NCBI RefSeq assembly: GCF_047495875.1
Contig: NC_092463.1
Location: 7,768,622-7,832,621, forward strand
DNA: 64,000 nt
Reading direction: 5' to 3'
Source of the DNA: Pithys albifrons albifrons
Lineage: Eukaryota > Chordata > Aves > Passeriformes > Thamnophilidae
Shown here: in pieces, positions 48,009 through 59,872 of the stretch
Position numbering within the stretch: the first letter of the stretch is position 1
How the letters are laid out: each line of letters starts with the position of its first letter
The notes under the pieces: model-generated
The model's database searches: none
Told to the model about the DNA's origin: nothing
Seen by the model: only the letters and a program-made list of their open reading frames with translations
Position numbers and translations under genes: made by a program

Positions 48009-49464
48009 ATGGTATGATGAGCCTTTGAGGAATAAATGGGAACTGCGTGGTGTGTGTCCTGTACATCACAACGTTTCTGTAGTTTCTAGACTTTTGTTCT
48101 TAGGCTCTTTAAAAGAAAATTTATTACTGTTTTACTGGTAAGGGAAGGGGGAGAATTTTTGAAACCTTGCTTCTGAGCTTGTCCTGCCTTTTTAAAAAGA
48201 CGTTGTTCTTTGTCCTTTTCCCAAGGATACTTCAACACCACTTTAATGCCATCACTAAATTGCAAGGGCAGTGTCAAGTGTAAGCTTTGACCTTAAAGGC
48301 GCTATTTCTTGTGGTTTAAAAAAAGAATCCCATGATCTGTCAAAAACCTCTAAGGCCCAAAAAAGGCAACTCATATTTCAAGTTACTAATAAAAGATGCA
48401 CCTACTAAGATACTTGATTTACCCCTGTGTATTTTGTATTGTATGTTACACATTTGCATAGCTGTTTGGAAAAAAATGCAATACTTCATACTGGCTGTTC
48501 CACATGATGATATTCCTTTTTGGTACTGAGCTAATAGCTGCAGGGTTTTAGAGCAGTGTCACATTCAAACTTTATTAAAAGCTGTTCTGCTGGATAAAAT
48601 AGATAAGGAAGTCAGGAATCTGTGGTCCTGAGTGTTCTATAAGCCAGAGCACAGCAGAGTTGGAAGGTGTGTCAGTTCTTTTTCATGCAGTAGAGCAACT
48701 CTGTTCATTGGAGTTCATAACACTGTGATGGAATCTGGTGAATAGTGAGTGGAGCAGATTGCTAATAAATTGCATTGTAGTGTTGGATATTCCCGCTGTT
48801 TGGCTGAGATCATGAGATCACAAGGCTTGTTGCATCCTTGCAGTGAGCTGGACCAGCTCCCTGCTCACTGGGACCATATGGTCAGACTGGCAGTGAGGGT
48901 GTTACCCAGCCGTGAGGGCTGGTTGGAGCAGTGCTGGTAGAAAAAATGATGGAGGCAGTCAGGAGATAAACAGCAATTGGGAGGTTATGAAATGCCACCC
49001 AGCTAGCGAGGAGCAGTGGGAGTGGGAGGACGTTCAAGAGCTGATCGACATAATGCAGTGCTGTAGGTCTGCTGGAGGGAATTGCTCATCTTCCCAGCCC
49101 TGGAGCTTGCAGCTGCTCTTCCCTGCACTGACCCTGGTGCTGGGGGAGCAGCATCCCAGTGCTTAGCAAGGTTTTTGGAAGCTACGAGGACTGTCTCATG
49201 TTCAGGACTGGCAGTCTGAGTGAATATCTGGTCTCTGTTCATGTTTGTCAACAGTAACTCCAACACTGGATAGAATGTTTATTCTGATCAGTTGTTTCTT
49301 AAGCCCAGTTTCTCTGTGTATGAACAGCTGCTCTTCTGATACTGACAGATTAAATCTCTGTATTTATAATTAAATAAAATACTATGGAGATGGGTTTTTC
49401 AGCTGTGGAAATGTCAGATTGCTGAGATTGGCTGAAAAGGTGGGAAGTCACAGAACTACATACT

Positions 49465-49476
49465 TTTGGTTGTCAT
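49465..49476. repeat. Target-site duplication of SINE copy C, left
   Basis: TTTGGTTGTCAT abuts the SINE tail and matches TTTGGTTGCCAT at 49842-49853 with one mismatch. Confidence 0.8.
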
Positions 49477-49841
49477 GTGTATGTGTATGGCCAGACTTCG
49501 CAAGCGAAGATTTTGGGCAGGGCTCTCCCCACGTGGGTGTGCCCTTCCAGCCTGCGCAGGGGATGTTTTAGGTGAGGCACAGCGTGTGCAGAACTGGCCC
49601 CACCATTTCAGTCCTCAGGTCCATTTGCCAAGGCCAAGCGAGCTTGGACAGTGACAGGGAAGTCCTCGGGACTGTCACGGCACCCGGTACTGACTGGGGC
49701 TGACCCTGCTGAGCATCCGAGATCTGACAGGATGGGATGGCAGGGAGGCTTTAACTGCCAGGGAACGGTCCCACTGAAACTCGAACTCAGGTCCTTGGGA
49801 TTCAGAGTCTAGAGTGCTCCCATTACACCGCAGGACCACCC
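49477..49841 (-). mobile_element. tRNA-Gln/5S rRNA-derived SINE, copy C
   Basis: A full-length ~365-bp minus-strand copy with a 12-bp duplication. The tRNA-like head is 49767-49837 and the 5S-like unit is about 49676-49740. The invariant hairpin block is 49651-49678. Near the tail there is a perfect short hairpin CTTCGC-AA-GCGAAG-type palindrome at 49496-49509, degenerate in copies A and B. The tail is a variable ATACAC-type repeat. Confidence 0.9.
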
Positions 49842-49853
49842 TTTGGTTGCCAT
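49842..49853. repeat. Target-site duplication of SINE copy C, right
   Basis: TTTGGTTGCCAT immediately follows the tRNA-like end of copy C; one mismatch to the left copy at 49465-49476. Confidence 0.8.
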
Positions 49854-51044
49854 ATGAGTTGGAAGAGGGTACTCTGCAGTGGTTTGGTACCATCCTGCAG
49901 TGCCGGGGTGACAGCCCTCCAGCTGATACCTGTCTTTTCTTGGACTCTGTGAAGTAGCTTCTTGTCTCTGGGAAGGAACCAGTAAGAGAACAAGGTATCT
50001 TGTGTTCCCTGTGGAGAAATCTAGCAGAATTGCTAATGGTAACTTTTCCAGCTATTTTTTTGTCAGTGTTACATAAGATACCAGAAAAATAGAATTTCGT
50101 TGTCATGTTAAATTCAAGGGGCGGAGGTGGTGGTGGGGAAACAACAAAGCTTTGATCTTTCTTTAGTAAATAGGAGACTGGTTACAGAATGTAGATGTAT
50201 ACTTAGATGATGCTATAACCAGTACATTTTTTTCTCTCTCCTCACAGAAAAGGACAAAACCAAGTTAGTTATCAGGGTGCACATAATTTTTAGGATGCTT
50301 TTTGCCCTGCATTAGGTTGTTCATTTTGGGTATGAGCAGCAGTGTAACAGTTGCCTTCATTTTCCACAAATTGTATCACTGACGTAATACCACAAAGCAG
50401 CTTGGGGGAGTCCTGGCTCATAGAATAAAAGCCTTCACTGGTCTGCTGAAAGTTGAGTAGAACATTCAAAGAAATAGCATTTCCTGAGTGGGCAAGTATC
50501 TTTCTGTGGTCTGAGATCTCTTTGGTATTTGTCAGTACACAATGACTGGTCACCTCTAAAGTATTCTATTTTAAAATATTTACGATGGATGGAGAGCTCA
50601 GCTAAAAAATGCATATATTACTCAAATAAGCATCCTGTTTACTTAGAATGGATTATGGTGAATTAATTCTATTTCAACATTTGAAATTAAGAAAAAGTTA
50701 AATACTCAGAATATTAATGGTAGCTTGGGAATGGGACGAGCTCAGTGGTGAAAATAGCTTATGAAAGAAATTAATTTCAAGTATCTTTCTTGGTATTATT
50801 TTTTTCCCTTGTATGTTCTTTGTTTCTGAAGTGCTCTTTGAGGTGGAACCATGAATGAAAACAGTGTTTTGGGAGAGGGCTTACCTGGTAACAGGCATGG
50901 GCCAGGGGAGTGCTGGGGAAGAAATCTTATGGATGGTTGTCCTGTTCTTACTCTGCATCTCCAGCTCGTTGGGCTCATCTTGTATACACCAAGAGCCACA
51001 TCAGTTGCTGCTGTGCTGGTGGCCTGGGAAGCTTCCTCATATTA

Positions 51045-51426
51045 GGCTGGTGAAGGGCCTGGAGAAGAAGAAGCTCAGAGGTGACCTCATCACTGTCTGT
51101 AACTACCTGAAGGGAAGTTCTGGCCAGGTGGGGGTTGGTGTCTTCTCCCAGACACTCAGCAATAGGACAAGGGGGCACGGGCTCAAGCTCTGCCAAGGGA
51201 AATTGAAGCTGGAGATGAGAAAAAACTTCTTTGCACAGAGCGTGCTCAGGCATTGGAATGGGCTGCCCAGAGAGGGGGTGGATTCCCCATCCCTGGAGGT
51301 TTTTAAACTGAGATTGGCCGTGGCACTGAGTGCCATGATCTGGTAAAGGGAGTGGAGTTGGACCAAGGGTTGGACTTGATGATCTCGGAGGTCTTTTCCA
51401 ACCCAATCAATGCTATGATTCTATGA
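51045..51426 (+). mobile_element. Young CR1 LINE 3' fragment
   Basis: From 'ggctggtgaagggcctggagaag' to 'aatgctatgattctatgat'. Forward, with an intact ORF2-end reading frame (through [18 protein letters not shown]). It is nearly identical to the inverted copy at 39131-39413 and belongs to a recently active subfamily. Confidence 0.95.
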
Positions 51427-53651
51427 TCTCTTGTTGTTTGGTGGCCTGTGCCAGCCTCGTCCTTGTGGAGCCAGGTAGAACCTGCACTCCAGTTCCATCT
51501 TTAGCCCAAGAAGCCTTCAGGAGTGCATGTGGTTCTTCTTGGCATAGGAGCCACTCTTCTATTAATGCTTTGGCAAAAGCTTTACTTAGCAGCAAAATTT
51601 GGACAACACTTACAACTGCTGAAATTGTTGCTTGTTATCATCTGTCCTTGTGACTTTGAGGACACTGAGTTGTGTCATCTTACTGAAGGGAATGCTGTGC
51701 CTTAGCTACTCCAGGGATTATGGATCTCTACAGCTGAGGGTGAGGCACATGGGCATGTTCATTTATTTTTTTAAATGGTTGTACATCTGCATGTTGTGCC
51801 TGAAATCTACAGATGGCAGTTCTTGGTGTCTCCATCTCGGTGGCCATGCACAGCAAAATACAACCAGATAAAATAGGATGAGAGGAGAATAGGATAAAAC
51901 CATATAAAATACTTTAGGTGATGGGAAGATGTGACTTTCTTTGGGTTCCCTGATGCATGCTGGCCTCTGGGGTGGATTGTTTGGGAAGTGGTGGATCAGG
52001 AAAGCTGCTTTGCTGCCACTGTAAAATGAGTTTTTGGTACTCAAGTGCATTTTATTTCCCCAAATGAGTACAAAGTGATACCTTCCTAGGGACAGAAGAA
52101 ACAGCAATACAGGTTGATAAGTGAAATAAAATTCAGAAGAGGGTGGATGCTGGTTTATATCCTAGTTTTAGGAAGATGTAATATTTACATTTGAGGCTGG
52201 TAAGTGCCAGTCCAAGGCCTGCTGATGGCAGTGGTAAAACTATTTGTCTCATGGGCTTTGGATTACTCTTGAGTAGCTTATTGTGCCCACACCTCTGTGA
52301 AGGGTGGTATATCCTTCCTCTGCTCTTACTTCTTCATCCAAACATGTTCCACCTGGTTGACCACGTGCCTTAAAGGAGATCTCAGTGGTGAGTGCACTGA
52401 TTTCCACGTGTGCAGGAAGGAGAAGCTGTTCCTTTGTGGCAGCTCCTGTTTGGCTGGAATCCTGCTGACCTTGCCTGGCTGGAGTCACTTCTTAATAAAG
52501 CTGTGCTGAAGCAGTGTCTTTGGCAAAAGGTTATTTGGAGATGAAGCAATTTTACTGTGTTATTAGTGATGAGGATATAGGGATTTGCATAATATTAAGT
52601 GTGTGGTCTGTGCAGGAGCTGGTGGTGTTCTGGTAAGCATCGTGTGGTTGCCATTGCTTTCTGTGAGCAGAGGTGGCTGAGGGCACAGCAGGCATCGTGC
52701 CCCCTTCTGCAAAGCTGCTCTTGACATCTCTGAAGGGAACAGACAAGTGTTTCCTGTAAATACACGTGCGGGAAACATCTGCCCAGCACATTGAATTAAA
52801 GGATTTTTCTTGATGTGCTGTCTGATCCCGTATGCTGAGGAACTTGAGGGTTCCCTTTTCCTCATGACTTCACCCATCTTTTTCTTAAGCTGTCTTTTCG
52901 GCACACTCTTCCTGAAGCTGGAGTGGACCTTGCTTCCCACATCTGTCCCAGCAGCTGGACCACTTCCTGCCATGAATCATCTGAAACATCCTTTTTTCTC
53001 TTTATTGTTTTATTTAAGGGTGAAGGCACATTTGTTCTCCTGAAGCCACAAGCTCAGTTGTCTGGCAGCCAAGCCTTAAATGAAGGCTGGAGTGTGAAAG
53101 TGTTCAGAGGCAGGAAATGCCCCCCATCAGTGGGGTCATGGGCAACCCTGGAGCAGAGCCCCTTTCCTTGTGGGCTTGGGTTGTGGTCAGAGGAGCAGCA
53201 AACTCCATCACTTCTTGGAGAGCTGCAGCAAAACGTCTTCTCTGTTTGCACCTGAGTGTCAAACACACTGAGACCTCTGGCTTTTGGAAGTTCATTGCTG
53301 CAGCCAACCAAGTGCTAATTGTCAAATGATGTTAAGGGAGGGGGGCATAATCTTCTGTCTGAGAAGTCTTGGCTATGGTTTGGACCTTCTCTGGGGCTGA
53401 TGTCTGTGACTTAGTTTTCCAGAGCTCATTGATTGCATGTGTTTCTAGCAGTCCAAAACAGGGCGGGGTTTTTTGTCCAGAGTAGTTCCTGAAATTTGAG
53501 AAGTCAATGAAATGAAATCCAGAGATGAAATCCAAAATCTGCCTCCTTAGTTTTGTCTTTAAAAAAACCACCACAACACCAAAGACCTCAACCCAAAAGC
53601 ACATTAGCTGCATAATTGTTAAGCTTTTCTTTTCCTTGTGAATTTTTTTAG

Positions 53652-53825
53652 GGAAACGCCAGATTCACAACTTGGGAAACCAGCTTCAACTCAACCAACA
53701 TTGTCTGGATACGGCCTTTAATTTTTTCAAGATGGCTGTGAGCAAACATCTGACCCGGGGGAGGAAGATGACCCATGTAATTGCTGCGTGTCTCTACCTG
53801 GTGTGTAGGACTGAAGGAACTCCTC
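53652..53825 (+). CDS. BRF1: BRF1 coding exon 3: start of the first cyclin fold
   Basis: A 174-bp exon that completes glycine 90, encodes residues 91-147 and gives the first base of codon 148 (a C, as expected for the histidine found at this place in vertebrate BRF1). It contains [20 protein letters not shown], then the [11 protein letters not shown] segment and [16 protein letters not shown], which form the first TFIIB-type cyclin repeat. The acceptor follows a long T-rich tract. The donor is C|GTATCCTTTC, a perfect match to the minor-class (U12) consensus. Downstream exons are outside the window. Confidence 0.95.
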
Positions 53826-53835
53826 GTATCCTTTC
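53826..53835 (+). promoter_or_regulatory. BRF1: U12-type 5' splice site of BRF1 intron 3
   Basis: GTATCCTTTC directly follows the last coding base of exon 3. The U12 GT-AG consensus donor is (A/G)TATCCTTT, so positions +1 to +9 match exactly, while the site lacks the U2-type G at +5. The branch site and acceptor lie outside the window. Confidence 0.8.
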
Positions 53836-54554
53836 ACATTTGTAAAATATAAATAAAGTCATGCATTTAGCCAGTCAACTATCCCAGCTAGACCTTGCTT
53901 CCAGATGTGAAAAGGTAAGTGTTTAAGAGCTAACTTGATCACTGCTAGTGAAGGGAATGGGAGTGTTTCCTGTGGTTCAAGTACATTTGTTCCCTTTCCA
54001 AATGTACAATATTTAGTATTTTATGTATAAATGTCACTCTGCCTCCCATCAATAGCTCTAAATTTCTTCTCTCTCAACGCGTTCCCTGTGCTTTGTTAGG
54101 GATTATTATTTGTGAAGTATTTGTTGTTTATTTTGTTTTTCTTTTTTAAAGCAAACGACAATTAACTCCAAACCTCCTGCAGTATCAACATCAAAGAACA
54201 GGTTACAGTTCCAGTGGGTTTTTCATCACCATATTTGGATTTCCTTCTTTTAATACTTGCAGGAAGGATAGTATCATTCCTGTTTAAGTTTTGAGAAAAA
54301 AAAATGATGTCTGATAAATTCTGAAATTTGCTGAAAGATCCTACAGGAAATCAGTAGCTGGAAGTGGAACTGCACACGGGACAGATTTGCAAGTGAGTAC
54401 TTGCTCTTCAATCCCTGTTTTGGTCCTGAGGACTTCATTAAGATCTATCTAAGCCTTAAATACTGATGACCATCCAAATTAATTTGTTTTATATATTTCT
54501 GTTTCTTTTATGTTGTGTTTCAGTTCCTGGAATTCAGAGTTTAGTATCAAACAA

Positions 54555-54672
54555 TTCCTCCTGTTGGATGGGGCTCTGAACAACATGATCTTTTGGGAGG
54601 TGTCTCTGCCCATGGAACAAAATGATCTTTAAGGTCCCTTTAAATCCAAACGATTTTATCCTTCTGTGGTTG
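54555..54672 (+). mobile_element. CR1 LINE 3'-end fragment
   Basis: 'gttggatggggctctgaacaac', 'gtgtctctgcccatgg', 'atgatctttaaggtccc' match a diverged CR1 3' end. Confidence 0.75.
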
Positions 54673-55075
54673 TGTATTATTTTAGTTCTTTTCTACTTTA
54701 AGGAAGTATGTGCATATCATCAGTATTCCATTTAATTTGATACTTTTTCTAGATTGCTGCTCTCATGCTACATTTTTTGCAGTGGGACAGCTTAGCTTTC
54801 CTTTTCAGATTGAGATTTTTTTTGCAGTTTCAGAAACTATGTTCACCTTTCTATAATTAGTGTTTTCTCACAGTCTTGTGTTCATTGCATTTGCATGTTT
54901 AAGAAAAATGTAGTTTTGCTGGAATAATGGAATTAAATGAAAGGCTTGCCTATTACACTGGTGTTTCCTAATGTAAAGTCTCTGTGTGAATTTTGGACAG
55001 TATGACTGTCACTACCATAAATATTGTCAATTTTAAAGTATTATAAATATTTTGGTAATATATTTTTCAGATAAC

Positions 55076-55305
55076 CACATGAAAGAGGATGGGTTTAGAT
55101 TAGGTATTAGGAAGAAATCCTTGACTGTGAGGGTGGGCAGGCCCTGGCACAGGTGCCCAGAGAAGCTGTGGCTGCCCCATCCCTGGAAGGGTTCAAGGCC
55201 AAGTTGGATGTATCTTGGAGCAACCTGGGACAGTGGAAGGTGCCCCTGCTCATGGCAGGGAGGTTGAAATGGGATGATCTTTAAGGTCTTTTCTATTATT
55301 TTGTG
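55076..55305 (+). mobile_element. CR1 LINE 3' fragment
   Basis: 'tttagattaggtattaggaag', 'ctgtggctgccccatccctgg', 'gggatgatctttaaggtctttt' are typical CR1 3' phrases in forward orientation. The terminal octamer is lost. Confidence 0.85.
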
Positions 55306-58300
55306 TTTTGTTTTCTTTTTAAATGCCTATGGCACATAATTTATATACAGTTGCCATTTGATACTACTGAATGATAGCCCAGCCATAATATGCAAATCCA
55401 TTTCTCCCCACTGATAGTGATAAAACAGCATTTGCAGCAGTGCAGGCTGTAAGAGGCAGACAGTAACCCTGTAATGTGCAGCCATCTGTGCAGCAAGTGG
55501 GGCTAACGTTTCTAACAAACAAAACAAAAATAATTTGCTTGGGTTTTATCTTTCTTTAATGTATTTCAGCATGTATCTCAGTTATGTGCAAGATGTACTG
55601 GTCTGGTTGACACTTCATAAATACCTAAATTAATTTCCCAGGTTTCTTTGTTAAATGGAGTTAATATCCTGTGTTATACTTCACATAAATTACTACAAGT
55701 AAAGCATGAATAAGTCTGCAAAGACAAGCTCTGTCTTTCTGTATCAGTGTCACAAAATACTCCGCCCTCACTTGTTACTGTGTTGCCTGGGAATCAAGAA
55801 GTTGAAGTGCATGACCATATGGCTCAATTTTTTATTGTTTACTTTTTAAAAAATCCATTAGATAAACTTAATTTTGTAGCTGATATTAAGAATTTAACCA
55901 TGTCACTTTGGGAGAAGGAGTTCAGCTTCTGCCTGTGTTCTGCTGTGGGTTTGGGGTCTTTCTGTTAATTTGTTTTGTTTTCTGTTACTGTTTAAAGTCC
56001 AGTGTAGTTTGAAAACCAAACCCCAAATGAATGCTGGACTCTTGAACACTGGAATAGAAGTTCCTTTTCTTGTACTTTATCCTTTCATGAGAAACTTGAA
56101 AACCTGAGGGCTACAGATGCACGTTGCTGACCTTTGAAATTAGAATATGTTCAAGGCTCCGTAGATTAATTATGATGATCATTATCAGTGTGTTATATTT
56201 CGTCCCAGCCTAAGTCTGTCGATACAGACACGTGCTACAGGAGGCAGGGGTGTTCCCAGGGCCTTTGGGACAGAGGGACCCAGAGCAGGTGTAGAGGATG
56301 GGCACGTGACAAGAATGAAGATCTGCATTCAGGGTAATAAACTTACCATTGGTTTTGGTCTTCTGGAGAAGCTGCCAGAGAGGGCCTGAAAGAGCATCAA
56401 TACACTGTACAATATTGTACAAAGGACATGCAGTATTTGTAACACTTCAAGATTTATATACACTGCTCAGTAGATTTCCTGAGTTTAAAAGTGTTCATTG
56501 TCATTGTGTTTGTTACAGAACTCTTAACAGAGAAATTTGTGAGAAATTTAGAAAAGGAAGTTAAAGACTGAAGATTGGAGAATGTATTTTAGAGGAAAAA
56601 GGTGATGTGGAAAAAGTAGCAAAGAGCAGCAGCATCTTCAGAGCTGAGACAGCTTGCAGGTTTTGGGTGGCCAAATAAATTTGCAGAGGGACTTGGGAGT
56701 TGTAGAGGCTAGAGATGTTACCTTTGAACAGATTAGTCTCTGAAACAGGAGACATCATGTTTCTCAAAAGATAGTGCAGTGGAAGGACAAAGAATGTATG
56801 TGGCCTGGGTAGTTACAGTGGGATGTAGTCAGGGTCTGACGTGGCAAGAGATGTTGTATTCTCGTGGCAGAACCAAAGGAGTGGGAAACATTTCAGAAGG
56901 GAAAACAGAATTTAATTGTGTCTGCAAGTTCTGTTGGAGGGAGTGGAATGTATTTATCTGACATGGTTATCTGCTTATTCTTCTTTTTTCATAATGTGCA
57001 CGTCGCCAGCCAGCCTGTGTGAAAATGAGAGGAATATTGGAGCCAAGTCTACTGGTGCAGTATGAATTATGCCTGAATAAACCTCAGCCTGAACTAGGAA
57101 AACATTATGTTCTCCTTGTTTCTTATGCATTATTTAATTAATGCAAAAATGCAAAATATTCTGGTACCACAAATTTTTTTGATCTGAAAAAGTAGTTCCA
57201 GAACTTAAAGAGAACATAAAAATTGGTTTATCTGAAGTGCGTCTTTTATTTACAGTCCATTAGAAAGTTTTATATATATTATTTGAGGTGTGGATTGATT
57301 TTATATCAGTTTATGGGTTTTATTAGTTTATGTGACACAAATCCCCACAAAGCAGCAACTTGGCATAGCTTTTCATTTGCTGCCTTATATTCCTTGTCAG
57401 TGTAAATGTTTTCAAGGGAAAATGGCTTACAAACCATTAGGTGAATTTGGGAGGTGTTTCATCATTTTGATGAGTTACCTATAAAAACTTTGATTTATTA
57501 TTCTCTTTATAGAACGTGTCTATATTATCAGTGTCAGAAGTAAAGATATAATGAAAAAATACATCTAAGGGAGATAGTAATTTTAAGTCCTCAGGTTTCA
57601 TGGAACCTGTTGTCCCCCTCTCCAGGACTGAGCGATGCTGAGCATTTCCACTGATGTCTGACTTCATCTGGCACTGCCAGTGCTCCCAGCATTTCAGACC
57701 CTGGATTTTAATTTGTTTCTTGGAATAGTAACAGTCCTCAGTTGTTTCTCTTTAATGTTTTGAACAGCTTTTCCACCCCTACATATGTTTGAATGGAAAC
57801 AAAGGGCTTTTTAGCTGGTCCCGCTGTTCCCGAGAGAGAGAACTTGGGAAGAGCCAGGCAGGGTGTCTGAGTGACTTATGGGCTCAGCTGTAACCCATGG
57901 CTGCCCCAGGGTCACTCAGGAACAATGAGAGTCTGGCCAGGATTTTCCAGGTGGGATATCAGTTTGTTTTAATCAAGGAACATTTCATTCTGTTTGTAAT
58001 CCTTCTACTGTACACAACTGTTAGAAAAACTGCACAACTGTCCACTGTTTTGTGTAATATTTTCCAGCACTACCACCTGGGGTCTTTTATAGCAACATTT
58101 TACATGGTAAATGTCTTTTATCCCACAACATGCACCTTTTTTATTTTACTTATTTATTATTTTTCTTTGAAGCTCTCTGAAAAACGCACCCTTAGTTGTA
58201 AACCAAATCCTGTCTTGTTAGAGCACAGTAAATAAAACCTTTTCCACATGAGAAGAGTCCCTGCAAAGCTTCCTCACCAGCTATCTTGTGTAAATATCCC

Positions 58301-59625
58301 TCTGTTTGCCTCTGGAGGTAAATTCAGGACAGGTTTTTCCCCCCTCCAGTAAAGCTCGTCAGTCTCAGTGCTGGGGGTTGCTGAGCCCTTCCCTCTGCCC
58401 AGGGCTGGGCAGCTCCTGAAACTGGGGCTGAATTACTCAGGTGGTCCTCAGTGGCACTGTGAGTGGTCAGAGGACAGAGGTGGGATCCTCCCAGGGTCAG
58501 ATCAAGGCAGCCAAGTGGAGCCTGTCATCTGAGTTGTTTGCAAAAGAACAGTTCTTCTAAATGCCTAAGAAAAATAACCTCTTAAATTTGGGCGTTGGGA
58601 GCAGAACACTGTCAGGAGGAGCTTTGGTGCCTTGAAGTCTTTCAGATGTAAACTTGCTCTGGGTGGGAAAGCATAAGGCACTTTTCCTCCCCAGCTTCCT
58701 CTGCCCTGTGAACCTCCCTTTTGTTTGAGGGAAGATCACAAAGGCATTGCCAGATCCCAGCAGGCAAGAAGGTTTTAGAAAAAAAAAAGGGGCATCTGAA
58801 TGGGGCAGCACTTTGTTATTTCCTATCTGTCTGCAGTACTTGTACTTTATTGCCAAGCTGTTTGAAAGTCTCCTGGTTTAATGTGTTTATTTTTATGTCA
58901 CAGTAAGGGAAGTTCAGAGTATTTATCTTCATTTCCAGGTGCAGAACTCAGTGACACATTCAGAGTTACCCAGAAAATCTGTGGTGGAATAAGGAACTGG
59001 TCTCTTTAATCCTTGGTGAGACGGCAGCGACTGAGCTTTTCTACCATGCTGGTCTTTGCAAGAGAAATTCAGCTAATTTCCTCTCAAACAGTAGAAGGTT
59101 CTGTTGGCTGCCATGTTGTCTTGGGAAGCTTTGTGTAGCCTTGCCATGAGAATCTCTGATGGATGCAGTCTTTGTTTCTCTACTAACACTTCAAGGTCTG
59201 TCTTTGCAAGGAAAAGGGCAAGACTTCCTTTTTTTATTAGAAATAAAAAGTGAGATCTCCAGCCATCTTTTGACCTCTACTAAAACTTCCTGGAGCCAGC
59301 AGGCCCTAGTGCTGCTGATTAAAAAGTTAACTTTTGAAATGAGGCTTTAATCAAGAAAACTTTAGAGCTGTGGCTAGGGAGGTTAATAAAATCAGCTTCT
59401 ATTTCTCTTTGGTTAAGGACTTTCTCTTTAGTAACTGACCTTTTACTTTTTTTGATTAACTGCTGTTGCATTGAAAATAAGTTGAGTGTGACAAGGACGT
59501 AAGGGAATAAAAATGGATTTTAAATTGCACAGTTAAAATACATACAGTATTTACTGAGGCAAGTTACTTCATTTCAGTACCTTTTTTTGTGTGTGGTAAA
59601 GGATGCCAAGATCTTACTTCATACA

Positions 59626-59872
59626 GAGTTGAACAGAATATTTTGAGTTGGAAGGGACCTACAGCAATCATCCAGTCCAACTGCTTGACCAATTTAAGCC
59701 TAACAGAACTTACAGCATTTTGTTAAGGGCATTGTCCAAATGCTTCTTAGACACTGACAGGCTGGGGGCATTGACCATCTATTGAGGAAACCCCAGTGTT
59801 TGGCGACACTCTTGGTAAATAAATGCTTCCTAATGAAGTATTTGTCTGGACTTGAAGTCTTGGAAAAGCCTT
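59626..59872 (-). mobile_element. CR1 LINE 3' fragment
   Basis: 'gttggaagggacctacagcaatcatccagtccaactg' followed by 'gggcattgtccaaatgcttctt' is the minus strand of an older CR1 subfamily 3' end. The octamer tail is decayed. Confidence 0.85.

Larger units (their letters stand above)
20177..53651 (+). other. BRF1: BRF1 intron 2 (phase 1)
   Basis: A 33.5-kb intron from GTACTA to an acceptor preceded by a T-rich tract (tttccttgtgaattttttt). It holds three tRNA-5S SINE copies, several CR1s, an ERVL-like fragment, microsatellites and a palindrome, each listed separately. Outside those, in particular 22.35-25.0, 27.3-31.3, 32.4-36.3, 37.1-39.1, 39.4-49.4 and 51.45-53.6 kb, I see no gene. The numerous 60-150-codon open frames have no recognisable domain or coding-like context. 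Confidence 0.9.
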
